Positions 1 to 9,436 of a DNA stretch of 64,000 bases are shown piece after piece. Where the stretch lies: assembly GCF_001441165.1 (NCBI RefSeq), contig NZ_CP013126.1, forward strand, positions 3,501,551-3,565,550, in the 5' to 3' direction. The position numbers were made by a program, and so were the translations under genes. The stretch is from Acidipropionibacterium acidipropionici. GTDB taxonomy: Bacteria; Actinomycetota; Actinomycetes; Propionibacteriales; Propionibacteriaceae. The notes under the pieces are model-generated. The model saw only the letters and a program-made list of their open reading frames with translations. It had not been told where the DNA came from and made no database searches. The stretch's first letter is position 1. Each line of letters begins with the position of its first letter.

Positions 1-1343
1 CGCACTTCTGCGGCGTCCCGAACACGCTTGAGGTCGCGGGCCTCGATGATCTCGGCGTCGTAGTCGGCCTCGGCGCGCAGAATGCGCGCCCGCTGGTCGC
101 TGATCGCCGAGTCGATGCCTGCAGCATGCGGTCCACCGTCCGCGACCTCGACCATCACCGTCGCGTCCTTGCGTGCAAGACGCTTGGCGACGACCGTCAT
201 GACGAAATCGTCGATGGCCGCGCCCGAGCGGACGATGTGCCCTGCGCACTTGTAGCCGCGCGGTGCCCCGGTTACTTTCCTCCCGCACAACTCGCCGGTC
301 TCCTCGTCGGCGTATCCGCACCGGTAGAGCCCGCTCCCGAGGTGCTTGCGCTTGGTCGAGCCGGATGTGTTCGTCACCCGCTCCGTGTCATCGAGGACCT
401 GCTGCGCCTTCCACCACGTCTCATCGCTAACGATCGGCTCCCACTGCCCCCGGATCGGCTCTCCAGCGTCATCACGGAGGATCTGTGCCTTCCACATCCG
501 GCGCCGCTTCCCATCCGCCTGAGCAAACTTCGGCGTGTACGTACTCAGCGCCGCATAGCGCGGGTTCCGCAGAATGCCCAGCACGGTCGAGGGAGACCAT
601 GGACCGTTCTCGACGATCGGTCGAGGTTCGAGGCCCTGTTCCTCGCGGGCGGCGGCCCGCTCAACGCTTACGGTGTGCGTGTGCTTGGGAAGGGGCGAGA
701 GACCTTCGATCTTCTCGGTTCCGCTGAGCGCCCGCGCGAGCGAGCGCAGCGACTCGGGGTGCTCGATCCTGGTGAATAGCTCGTAGATCGCCCTCACGGC
801 CTCAGCCTCGTGGGGGATCACTTCGCCGTCTACGGCGTAGCCGAGTGGTCGCATACCCTTCGGAGCACGACCCTGCATGGCGCGCTGACGCTGGGCTGCC
901 GACTGACGGGCGCTCTTGCGCTCCATCTCAGCACGCGCCACGGCGGCCTTGATGCGTGCATACATGCGCCCACCGTCGGTGGAGAGGTCGGCATCGCCGT
1001 TGGCCGTGACAAGTGCAAGGCCTCGCAGCTCAGCAGCGTCGATCCAGTCCTCCAACTGCCGGGGCTGCCTGGTGAGCCTATCGAGGTCGTAGCAGATGAT
1101 CGCGTCGAACCGTTCGAGCAGGTAGTCGGCAACTATGCGGTCGTAGTCCGGACGGATCGCGGTTCGGTCGGTGGCGCTCTTGGACTGGTCCACGTAGGTC
1201 TCGACGACGTCCCAGCGCCGGAACCGCGCGAGGTTCTCGCAGTCCTCACGCTGTCGGTCGATGGCGAGCCCATCCATCTCGCGGTCCTGGCTGATGCGAA
1301 GGTAGATGGCTGCTTTGCGGTGTGCAGTGGAGCGCTCGTTCAT
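1..1343 (-). CDS. Large serine recombinase/integrase (3' end outside the window)
   Basis: The frame stays open for 447 codons from an ATG at 1343 to the left edge, so the C-terminus is missing. The N-terminus has the serine-recombinase catalytic core: YLRISQD places the nucleophile at Ser18, followed by IDRQREDC and the DLDRLTR segment near residue 93. A Recombinase domain follows (PWSPSTVLGILRNPRYA, near residue 250), then a zinc-ribbon-like stretch with Cys/Cys/Cys/His (YRCG, LCG, YKCAGH, about residues 340-380) and the start of a coiled-coil region. This is the plan of large serine integrases that move phages and integrative elements. No phage structural genes are visible, so it probably belongs to a genomic island. 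Its 5' end faces the restriction-modification cluster. The att sites are not identifiable here. Confidence 0.9.
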   Translation of the reverse strand, partial: MNERSTAHRKAAIYLRISQDREMDGLAIDRQREDCENLARFRRWDVVETYVDQSKSATDRTAIRPDYDRIVADYLLERFDAIICYDLDRLTRQPRQLEDWIDAAELRGLALVTANGDADLSTDGGRMYARIKAAVARAEMERKSARQSAAQRQRAMQGRAPKGMRPLGYAVDGEVIPHEAEAVRAIYELFTRIEHPESLRSLARALSGTEKIEGLSPLPKHTHTVSVERAAAREEQGLEPRPIVENGPWSPSTVLGILRNPRYAALSTYTPKFAQADGKRRRMWKAQILRDDAGEPIRGQWEPIVSDETWWKAQQVLDDTERVTNTSGSTKRKHLGSGLYRCGYADEETGELCGRKVTGAPRGYKCAGHIVRSGAAIDDFVMTVVAKRLARKDATVMVEVADGGPHAAGIDSAISDQRARILRAEADYDAEIIEARDLKRVRDAAEV

Positions 1344-1461
1344 GTACCCAGATTACCCTTTGACGTAAGCGCCGTCCATAACTAACGCCGTCACCGTCAG
1401 TGTGCATAGTGATAGAGTTGAGCCAACTAACAAGACGCACAAGGCACCCCAGGAGACGACC

Positions 1462-1887
1462 ATGCCGCAGCTGACCCTCAGCTTCCCCGACCTTGCCGAG
1501 CACGCAAACCGAGTCCACCCCGAGCTTAAGGCGCTCGTTCAGGAATTCTCCGAGGCCGACCGTGCCCGGTTCACAGAGTCAGCGGCACTGTGTGAGCAGT
1601 GGATCGACTCCGAATTCATGAAACTACTCAACGCTCTTCAACTCGATGGTCGGCTGCCAAACATCGATTTGAACATCAACGCCAGCTACGACTTCAAGCG
1701 CGTCTTGACGTTCACGTCGCCGGAGGGCAACGAGGCTACGGATGTTCGTGACACCATCCAGCGTGCATGGGCGGCAACGGTCAACGCATACACGGGCGCC
1801 CTCTGCTACCGAGCGAAAGAGATCGCCACAGGAGACTCGAACCCGAGTTGGACCCCCGACCAAACTACGAGCTCCCCAACTCTCTAG
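1462..1887 (+). CDS. Orphan hypothetical protein, 141 aa
   Basis: I do not recognise this family. The ATG at 1462 is preserved behind an AGGAG sequence 6-10 nt upstream; a longer reading starting at 1402 has no such site. The protein is acidic in its first half, with a probable helical segment (HPELKALVQEFSEADRARF) and no signal peptide or membrane segment. The last 15 residues are low in complexity (rich in Ser, Thr and Pro). It is divergent from the integrase and converges on the broken gene ending at 1940, so it looks like island cargo. A TTGACG at about 1360 may be part of its promoter, but I see no convincing -10 box. Confidence 0.6.
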   Translation: MPQLTLSFPDLAEHANRVHPELKALVQEFSEADRARFTESAALCEQWIDSEFMKLLNALQLDGRLPNIDLNINASYDFKRVLTFTSPEGNEATDVRDTIQRAWAATVNAYTGALCYRAKEIATGDSNPSWTPDQTTSSPTL

Positions 1888-2096
1888 ACCGTAGATCCAT
1901 GTCGCTGCGAAGCCCTCTACTCCGACGGCGACGACGCGATCAAGCTTTGGCGCGCCCCGCCGACGACATGAGCCGGTCCGCAAAGCCGATGAGGCTGGTG
2001 ACCAGCATGAGCACCTGGACGCAGTTGCGCTTGCTGAACTGACGCGAGGAGACGCCATGCACGCTCGCGTGGCGCGAGTAGTAGTTCGGCACCTTG

Positions 2097-3779
2097 CCTC
2101 GGCGTTTCATCGGTGAGTGCCGGAGGTGTGGTCGCCGGGTAGGCGAAAGTGCTCCTGACTTGGCAGGATAGGGCTTGTCTAGAGTCCGAATCCGTCAAGG
2201 TCGAGGAGCACTCCCAAGGTGAAGGCTACCGGGTCGTATCCGCGTGTTCATGTCGATGCCGCGCCCGTGGCCGCAGCGGGTCAGGCCGGTGGGGTGCTGC
2301 TGGTCGAGACGATCCGCGCCTCCGGGTTGGACCGGGAACTGAGCAGGGCCCTGGCCCGGTGGGCCACACCGTTGACCGTCCATGACCCGGGCAAGATCCT
2401 GTGCGATCTGGCCCTGTCCCTGGCTGTGGGCGGTGACTGTCTGTCCGACCTGGCCGAGATCCGCGCCGAACCCGGGGTCTATGGCCCGGTGGCCTCCGAT
2501 CCCACGGTCTCACGGCTGATCGGGCTGCTGGGCGCCGATGCCGATGCCGCGGAGAAGGCCATCTCGAGAGCCCGGAAGACGGCCCGGGCCCGGGTGTGGG
2601 CTCTGGGCGGTGATCACGCGCCGGATGCGGGGATCAGCCCGGCGGATCCGTTGGTCATCGATGTGGATGCGACCCTGGTGACCGCCCACAGCGAGAAGGA
2701 GCAGGCCGCGCCCACGTTCAAGAAGGGGTACGGCCATCATCCGTTGTGCGCGTTCATCGACCACGGCGCCCAGGGATCCGGGGAGTGTGCGGTGATCATG
2801 CTGCGCCCCGGGAATGCCGGATCGAATACGGCCGCCGACCACACCACAGTGATCCGGGCCGCCCTGGACCAGGCCGGAGTGGGCGGGCGGCCCGGCAGGC
2901 GGGTCCTGATCCGCATCGACGGCGCCGGATCGACCCACCAGACTCTCGCCGAACTGGTCCGCCGGCGGGTCTCCTACTCAGTCGGGTTCACCCTGCCCGC
3001 CGAGACTCCCGAGCTGTACGCCATGATCCCCGAGTCGGTGTGGACACCGGCCTACAACAGCAACGGCGAGGTCCGTGACGGCGCTGATGTGGCCGAGTTC
3101 ACCGGGCTGCTGGACCTGGACGGATGGCCGGCCGGGATGCGGGTCATCGTGCGGCGGGAACGACCTCATCCCGGCGCCCAGTTGCGCTTCGATGATGTGG
3201 ACGGATACCGGTTGACCGCCTTCGCCACGAACACGAAGACAGGTCAGTTGGCCGATCTGGAGGTTCGGCATCGCCGCCGGGCCCGCTGCGAGGACCGGAT
3301 TCGCAATGCGAAGGACACCGGGCTGGTCAACCTCCCGCTCCACGGGTTCGGGGCCAACCGGATCTGGTGCCAGATCGTCGCCCTGGCCTGTGATCTGCTC
3401 GCCTGGATGGGACTCCTGGCCCACCCCCAGGCCCAGGCCCGGCGGTGGGAGCCCAAGAAGCTGCGCCATCGCCTGTTCGCCATCCCCGCCACCCTCGCCC
3501 GGAGCGGCCGGCGCGTCATCCTGCACGTCTCGGATCGCCAACCATGGGTCGACACCGTGGTCGCCGCAGTCGGCGTGCTGCGGGGCCTGCCCGCCCCCGC
3601 GGGATAGCCCCCGGTATGCACCTTGACCGCCCACCATCTGAAAGAACCCCACGGCCCGGACAGCCCGACCCCCGCAGCGACATGCGGCGAACCGTCGCAC
3701 CCGCCTGCCAGAATCAATGCTCAGTTCGACGACACAGCCGCCGAACCCCCACCCAGCAGCCACCCATGAAAAATCGAGG
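2097..3779 (+). mobile_element. Complete IS1380-family insertion sequence, 1683 bp
   Basis: The left end CCTCGGCGTTTCATCGGTG (2097-2115) matches the reverse complement of the right end (3761-3779) at 15 of 19 positions, so these are imperfect terminal inverted repeats. Both ends are flanked by CTTG (2093-2096 and 3780-3783), a 4-bp target duplication. One transposase gene fills the element on the plus strand. The insertion lies inside the gene following hsdR. The intact ends, duplication and open transposase frame suggest a fairly recent insertion that may still be mobile. Confidence 0.9.
2219..3607 (+). CDS. IS1380 family transposase, 462 aa
   Basis: The full-length DDE transposase starts with GTG at 2219. 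Recognisable segments are the N-terminal GGVLLVETIRASGLDRELS, the first catalytic Asp region VIDVDATL (about residue 148), KKGYGHHPL just after it, a second Asp region IRIDGAG (about residue 231), and the C-terminal CEDRIRNAKDTGLVNLPL (about residue 355) containing the catalytic Glu. The length fits the IS1380 group of actinobacterial elements. It is transcribed opposite to the gene it interrupts. Confidence 0.92.
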   Translation: MKATGSYPRVHVDAAPVAAAGQAGGVLLVETIRASGLDRELSRALARWATPLTVHDPGKILCDLALSLAVGGDCLSDLAEIRAEPGVYGPVASDPTVSRLIGLLGADADAAEKAISRARKTARARVWALGGDHAPDAGISPADPLVIDVDATLVTAHSEKEQAAPTFKKGYGHHPLCAFIDHGAQGSGECAVIMLRPGNAGSNTAADHTTVIRAALDQAGVGGRPGRRVLIRIDGAGSTHQTLAELVRRRVSYSVGFTLPAETPELYAMIPESVWTPAYNSNGEVRDGADVAEFTGLLDLDGWPAGMRVIVRRERPHPGAQLRFDDVDGYRLTAFATNTKTGQLADLEVRHRRRARCEDRIRNAKDTGLVNLPLHGFGANRIWCQIVALACDLLAWMGLLAHPQAQARRWEPKKLRHRLFAIPATLARSGRRVILHVSDRQPWVDTVVAAVGVLRGLPAPAG

Positions 3780-4913
3780 CTTGTCGCCCTTGTGCTTCCA
3801 GAACTGCTCGTGGGCATTCCAAATCGGCAGCCAGACCATCGCCTCGGGAACACCCATCTCATCGATGGCGTCCGGCACGTCCGCGCCCTTCTTCCGATTC
3901 GTGATGCGCCGTCGGACGGCCTGGTCGGGGTAGAAGCGGTAGATGAGCGTGTCGAGCGTGACGGTGAACATCGCCTGGGCCGAGCGGAAGTGTCCAGAAC
4001 GCATCGCGCCGAGCCCGTCGAGTACGAATTTTAGCTCGTCGCCGACCACGTCGCGGTTCGCCTGTTCAAGAACGATAGCGCAGTCGTCGGTGATCGATTC
4101 GTAACAGTCGCCCAGCACCCGCCGACGGCCCGGGCGGTCCTGTGCCCGGAGCAGGCGGAGCGCTGTGCGGCCGCGCGGCACAAGGTAGAGCGGGATGCCC
4201 TCTTGCTCGAGGAACTCATGCACTTGATGGGCCTGGACCTCCCCTGCGTGGCTCCTCAGATTAGGCGGGAGGAGTGCACGGTTGAACCCGCGCAGCATCT
4301 CCGGGTCGAAGAGCGGCTTCAGGGAGCCGCGCAGCCCATCAAGCATCGCGGACTGCTGGCTCGCGATTTGCTTGAGCATCGACTCGATCGCTGGGCTGAC
4401 TCCGGCGCCCTTCAGCGCCGGGAAGTCGATCATCGGAGCCGTGAAGGTCGGAAGGCTCGCCCCGATCGACGCCACCTGCGACTGGATCAGCTCGTTATAC
4501 GGCTCGAGCGCATTCTTGACTAGCGCGTCGTAGTCAGGCAGCACCGACTTCATCTGCTCCTGAAGGCGCCGATTCAGCGGCGCCATGATGTCCCGCGCGT
4601 ACGCCGAGGCGTCCGGGAGCATCGCTTTCATCTGCTCTCCGATGGGAGCGAGCATCTTCGCGACGGCGACGTCCATGCCGGGCATCAACGACTGCGCGAA
4701 CCCAGACGGCAGTCGAAGCCTCGCCCCAACGTCCGCAGCAGAGTCTCCGTCTCGCTCGCTCTCAGAGTTGCACTCACTCTCTTGAGCAGGCTTGAGGTCG
4801 TCCTCACGATCATCGTGGCCGCGTGTCATCGCACTCTCCTCGTCGCCGAACTCACGCAAACAAAGGCTGCATCATCGAGACGCCGTCAGCACTCTCAGAA
4901 ACTCTTGCGCACT

Positions 4914-7900
4914 TCAAGTCGCTGAGTCGGTAGCACCCAACTGTGCAGCAACGTGGGCGGCGAAGGTCGGGTCGTCGCGGATGCGGGCGACGACGTCGTC
5001 GGCGATCCTGTCCACATCAAGAGGCCCGCCTGGGCCGCCATACTCCACCGGCTGCGCGGGCCACTGGAAATCGACCCGCGGGGTGTAGGCGCTCTCTCCG
5101 TCGTCGCCGTATGCGGTGAGGACATGATCAAAGACAAGTCGCACCTTCGAGGAGAAGATGTCAAGTGTGTAGGGCGTCTCGGGCAGCTCTTGGTCCAGGA
5201 CTCGTCGGATCGTGCTGTCGACGTCATTCATCACGTCGACCTTTCGTCGCCAGTCTTGGACTAGTTTGTCGTGGAGATGTTCCAGCAGCTTCTTCGCGCT
5301 GGCCTTCACCGTGTCACGCTCGTCGTCGGTGAGCACAGGATCGGGCTGGGTCAGCAGATCGAAGAGTGCTAGCTCTTCCTCGGTCATCCCCTCACGAGCA
5401 GACCGTTCCTCCTCCTTGGTCAGGTTCTGCGACAGCTCGATCAAGCGTCGCAGGTACTCGTCGATGTTCACGCTGCCGGAGTTGTAGTCGTCGATCAGCT
5501 GCTCGATCCGCTCGACGAGTTCGTACCGGGTGGGGTTACGGGTCGCCGAGGCGATGGCCTGCTGGCGGAGCAGTTGCGCCAGCCGGTCCGTCTCGGCTCG
5601 CTTACGACCAGCGAACTTGGTCGCCAATCCCTCGAAGTCGATCAAGGACAGATCGATCAGCGGGTCTGGTTTGGTGCCTTCCGCAGCGGCGCGAATGACG
5701 TACTCCTCGGCACCCACTGACCGGTCAAGCAAGGCGTCCACCGCATCCGCCACCGTCCCGAGGTCGGCCTCGGGTGGCCTCGTGACCTCCGCGATGCGTT
5801 CGGCGAGGACACGTATTGCTGCCACGTTGCGCTGCTGGCCTGCTGCGCTCGGATCTGGCAGGAGGGCCTTGAAGAGTTTTCGGACCTGCCGTGCCTTCTG
5901 TTGGAAGTCGTTGCGGGTCTCTTCATCCACCAGCAGCGCCTCGACTGCAGCGTCGCGTTTGGCGATATGGTCGAACCCCTCCGCGTCCCTCATCGCCGCA
6001 AGATCGACTCCGACACTGGAGCAGAAGGTGAACAAGTCGGTCACGGCTGCATCCAGCTCACCCGCGAGTGCGTCGATGATCTCGATGGGCGAGTCGCCGG
6101 CGTTCGCGGCACCGTAGATCGCCAGGGCCTTCTCCAGGTTTCGGAAAACGCCGACGTAGTCAACAATCAGACCGTTGTCCTTCTCCGGGAAGACACGGTT
6201 CGCACGGGCGATCGTCTGCATCAACGTGTGGTTACGCATCGGGCGATCGAGATAGATCGTCGAGACACTCGGCGCGTCAAAGCCAGTCATCCACATCGCG
6301 CAGACAAACACCAGTCGCAGCGGGTCCTCGGCGTCCTTGAACTTCTCCGCCAAGTCCTCGCGATTCATCCGCTCACGGTGCGGCCGGATATCCAGCCCGA
6401 GGTCGTCGAGCATCTTCAACTCGTTCTGACTCTGCGAAACGACCACCGCCATGTCGGTGGTCTCCATGAGCTCGATCCGCGAGGCGAGCCATGGCCGCTC
6501 GAGTTCCGGCAGTGCGTCGTGCTCGGCTTTCAACGCCGCCAAGTGCTCCCCCCAGCCATCCTGAACGAGGTTGTACATGCGGACGGCAGCAGCCTTGTCG
6601 AGCCCGACGTACATTGCTTTGCCACTGAACCCGCGTCCCACGAAGTGTGCGACAAGGTCCTTGGCAAGTGTCTTCAATCGCTCCGGGCGGGTAAGTAACG
6701 TGTACTGCGTGCCGAAGTCGCGAGCTAACTGCCCTTCCGCATCCTCGTCAAGCTCAGCATCCTCGAGGATCGCCTCGAGTTCGTCGGAGAAGTTTTCGTT
6801 GGTGAGCTGAAGTTCGGGAATGCGGTTCTCGTAATAGAGCGGGACCGTCGCACCATCTTCAATGGCATCACGGAAGTTATAGACGCTGACGTAGTTACCA
6901 AACTGCTCACGCGTCGCTTGCTCTTCACCCTCTATCAGCGGAGTGCCGGTGAAGCCCATCATCGACGCGTTCGGCAGCGCTGTGCGCATGTTCAGCGCGA
7001 GGGTGTCGTACTGACTGCGGTGCGCCTCGTCAGTAATGACGATGACTTCCGAGCGTGTGGAGAGAACCGGCATCTGCCGCTCCCCCAACGCCTTCGACGG
7101 CTGGAACTTTTGGATCAACGTGAACACGTACCGGTGGTCGGCCGCCAGCAGATCGCGCAGGTGCGCCACGGAGTCTGCGTGCACTCGGGCCTCTGGCGAG
7201 ATAGCTCCGGCGTCGGCGAACTCACCGTGCAACTGAGCATCCAGTTCCGTGCGGTCGGTGACCATGACGAACGTCCAATTGCCCGGTACTTGGCGCAGCA
7301 CCTTCTGCGTGAACCACAGCATCGACAGCGATTTGCCGGAGCCCTGAGTGTGCCAGAATACCCCGAGGCGCTTATCCTGGTCGGCCCGGGCCCGATGCAG
7401 ATTCTCGATCGCCGCGTTGACACCGAGGAATTGGTGAGATCGCGCGAGCACCTTGATCAGACCACCAGGCCGCTCCATGTACGCGACGAAGTTCTCCAGC
7501 AGGTCAAGCAGGACGGACGGATCGCAGGTACCTCGAAGCGCAGTCTCCAGAGCGACCACACCGCGGGTGCCGTGGGCGTCGATGACCTTCCAGTCGTTGA
7601 AGAACTCCCACGGCGCGTAAGTTGACCCGACCTTCGCCTGGCTTCCATTGGACAGCAGCACGAAGCAGTTAGGGATGAATAGCTGCGGAATCGTGTCTCG
7701 GTAGTCGGTCAGGTTGTCGTCGTAGGCCGCCTTGACCGACTCGTTGGGCTCCTTGAATTCCATCAGCACCAGCGGTACCCCGTTGACGAACAGCGCCAGA
7801 TCCAGCCGCCGGCTGTGCAGGTTGCCCTTGACCCACATCTGCTGCACCGCCAGCAAGTCATTGTTCGATGAATCCTTGAAGTCGAGGAACCGTAAGGTCT

Positions 7901-8246
7901 CAATCTGCTTCGTGCCCTGGTCGTCAGTCCACTCCGCCAGATAGCCGTCACGCAGCAGGTCATGGACTTCCCGATTGGCGCGGACCCGGTCCATGGCGGT
8001 GCGGTCCTTCGTCAGCACCTCGATCGCCTCGTTGATAGCGATGTCTGGCACGTATTCAGGGTTGATCTTGCGCATGGCAAGCCGCAGACGATGAACGAGC
8101 ACGACATCATGTTGGGAGTCGCGCCCCAGGCTTCCCTCGGGTCCCAGGATCTCCTGGAAGGCGTCGACTGGAGTCCAGCCGAGCTCCGCAATAAGCTCGA
8201 TACTCGGCTTCTCGACGTACCAGTACTCTGGGCCCGTGGGAGTCAC
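4914..8246 (-). CDS. hsdR: Type I restriction endonuclease subunit R
   Basis: This 1110-residue protein is the DNA-translocating and cleaving subunit of a type I R-M enzyme. The N-terminal nuclease domain shows the LVLMEFK segment (about residue 160). The motor domain has Walker A in TQGSGKSLSM (about residue 304), ITDEAHRSQYD as Walker B/DEAH (about 405), a TGTPL helicase motif, and later ARANRVFPEKDNG. The C-terminal part is helical and probably binds the methyltransferase core. It starts with GTG, and its GTGA overlaps the hsdS stop by 4 bp, indicating translational coupling. Length and domain order are normal and no disruption is visible, so the enzyme looks functional. Confidence 0.95.
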   Translation of the reverse strand: MTPTGPEYWYVEKPSIELIAELGWTPVDAFQEILGPEGSLGRDSQHDVVLVHRLRLAMRKINPEYVPDIAINEAIEVLTKDRTAMDRVRANREVHDLLRDGYLAEWTDDQGTKQIETLRFLDFKDSSNNDLLAVQQMWVKGNLHSRRLDLALFVNGVPLVLMEFKEPNESVKAAYDDNLTDYRDTIPQLFIPNCFVLLSNGSQAKVGSTYAPWEFFNDWKVIDAHGTRGVVALETALRGTCDPSVLLDLLENFVAYMERPGGLIKVLARSHQFLGVNAAIENLHRARADQDKRLGVFWHTQGSGKSLSMLWFTQKVLRQVPGNWTFVMVTDRTELDAQLHGEFADAGAISPEARVHADSVAHLRDLLAADHRYVFTLIQKFQPSKALGERQMPVLSTRSEVIVITDEAHRSQYDTLALNMRTALPNASMMGFTGTPLIEGEEQATREQFGNYVSVYNFRDAIEDGATVPLYYENRIPELQLTNENFSDELEAILEDAELDEDAEGQLARDFGTQYTLLTRPERLKTLAKDLVAHFVGRGFSGKAMYVGLDKAAAVRMYNLVQDGWGEHLAALKAEHDALPELERPWLASRIELMETTDMAVVVSQSQNELKMLDDLGLDIRPHRERMNREDLAEKFKDAEDPLRLVFVCAMWMTGFDAPSVSTIYLDRPMRNHTLMQTIARANRVFPEKDNGLIVDYVGVFRNLEKALAIYGAANAGDSPIEIIDALAGELDAAVTDLFTFCSSVGVDLAAMRDAEGFDHIAKRDAAVEALLVDEETRNDFQQKARQVRKLFKALLPDPSAAGQQRNVAAIRVLAERIAEVTRPPEADLGTVADAVDALLDRSVGAEEYVIRAAAEGTKPDPLIDLSLIDFEGLATKFAGRKRAETDRLAQLLRQQAIASATRNPTRYELVERIEQLIDDYNSGSVNIDEYLRRLIELSQNLTKEEERSAREGMTEEELALFDLLTQPDPVLTDDERDTVKASAKKLLEHLHDKLVQDWRRKVDVMNDVDSTIRRVLDQELPETPYTLDIFSSKVRLVFDHVLTAYGDDGESAYTPRVDFQWPAQPVEYGGPGGPLDVDRIADDVVARIRDDPTFAAHVAAQLGATDSAT

Positions 8247-9436
8247 GACGCCACCTGCTCCACTACAACCGCGTCCAAGTCAAGCGAGGATACGTCAATC
8301 TCGCCCGTCACCAGCTTTGGCAGGAGCGCGTCTCGGAGCGCACCGAGTCTCTCCGATTCGTCAAACAAGACCTTGGCCTGCAGAAGGAGCGGCTCCGCTG
8401 TGGCCTCGAACTCATCCGAAAGCCCACCTGGTGGCGCAGCGATCAAGTAGGAATCAAAGCACTCGTTCCGCACGCGCTGACGACCACTGGCCCCACTCAT
8501 ACTCGAGATCGCATGACCCCTAAAGTGTTCGTCTCGGGCCAAACAGTACGTGTACGCCGATCCAACGAGTTTTCCTCGCAACACAATGAACTCAGTGGAT
8601 CCCATCCCGACCTCTCCCTCCGCCAGGGACTGAACGAGACCGGTCTTACCGTTCTGCAAGCACGGGGTGATCCGAGCAAACAAGGTGTCCCCGAGCTCAA
8701 ACTTGGAACCTGATCCACCAGTGCGAACATCACTCGGCCGACAACTTAGACTCCCCTCATCGAGGTCACTCATCGTGATGAAGGGGTGCTCCACCGACTT
8801 ATCGAGCTTGATTCGGGGGTTCACGGTGATCAGCGTCGAGGCAGGAGCGACCTCCCACCCCTCCGGGATCGGGCCGAGGGCCGAGTCGACCATGGGCACG
8901 TCCTCGTGGCCGGGGTAACGGAACTTCACGAACCACTCGCGGTAGATCGTCCGCGCCATCTCCTCCAGCACCTCGACCCTCCGGCGGTTGTTCTCGATGT
9001 GGTCATCGATGGAACCCACGACCTCGGAGACTAGTCGCTGCGTTGGCCCGTCGGGGAGGAAAACTTTCTGCTCGGCGAGAACCTTGACAGAGAGTCCAGG
9101 CTGCGCAGCCTGCCCTGAAAGACTCCCCAGATTCATCGTAGAGAGAAGACACGCGAGGAACCGTGAATCATGTTCCGGTTTTGCTTCGGCAACCACTGCG
9201 TGCTCAGACATCCAAGCTTCCCCATGGAAATAGCGGACGTTGCCGCAGTAGGCACCCTGACGTCCAATGATGGCGCACTCACCAACGAAGTTGCTCTTAG
9301 TGGTGTAACCCCGAACGCCATTCCCTCCGAAGACGACGTACTGTCCAACATCGTGGATATCCCTCGCAGTGATGTTCTTTCCACTGCTCAAGCGTCGGCA
9401 CACCTCGCCGAGCGAGTACTCCTTCCAGACACTCAT
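8243..9436 (-). CDS. hsdS: Type I restriction system specificity subunit S
   Basis: This 397-residue subunit sets the DNA target for both methylation and restriction. It has the usual two-half design: target-recognition domain 1 (about residues 1-125), a central conserved helix (DDHIENNRRRVEVLEEMART and following, about 140-170), target-recognition domain 2 starting at GPIPEGWEV (about 188), and a C-terminal helix containing LGALRDALLPKLVTGEIDV. Both domains appear complete, so a bipartite recognition sequence is expected. The ATG overlaps the hsdM stop as ATGA. The target sequence cannot be read from the protein by eye. Confidence 0.94.
   Translation of the reverse strand: MSVWKEYSLGEVCRRLSSGKNITARDIHDVGQYVVFGGNGVRGYTTKSNFVGECAIIGRQGAYCGNVRYFHGEAWMSEHAVVAEAKPEHDSRFLACLLSTMNLGSLSGQAAQPGLSVKVLAEQKVFLPDGPTQRLVSEVVGSIDDHIENNRRRVEVLEEMARTIYREWFVKFRYPGHEDVPMVDSALGPIPEGWEVAPASTLITVNPRIKLDKSVEHPFITMSDLDEGSLSCRPSDVRTGGSGSKFELGDTLFARITPCLQNGKTGLVQSLAEGEVGMGSTEFIVLRGKLVGSAYTYCLARDEHFRGHAISSMSGASGRQRVRNECFDSYLIAAPPGGLSDEFEATAEPLLLQAKVLFDESERLGALRDALLPKLVTGEIDVSSLDLDAVVVEQVAS

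Larger units (their letters stand above)
1940..4829 (-). pseudogene. HEPN-like protein gene downstream of hsdR, split by an IS1380 element
   Basis: The 5' part runs from an ATG at 4829 (GAGGAGA upstream) to codon 350 (AAG at 3780-3782), where the insertion sequence begins. If the element and one CTTG copy are removed, the frame continues without change through 2092 to a TGA at 1942-1940, giving a 400-residue protein. The N-terminal third is charged, then repetitive and helical with Met/Pro-rich segments (MLAPIGEQMKAML, MAPLNRRLQEQM). The C-terminal third is conserved-looking (WLPIWNAHEQFW) and ends in SRHASVHG with R357 and H362, an R-x4-H motif typical of HEPN RNases. As it stands, the reading frame instead runs into the IS and stops at 3714. 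The HEPN assignment is inference from the motif and the helical context. The position behind hsdMSR suggests a defence role. Confidence 0.75.
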
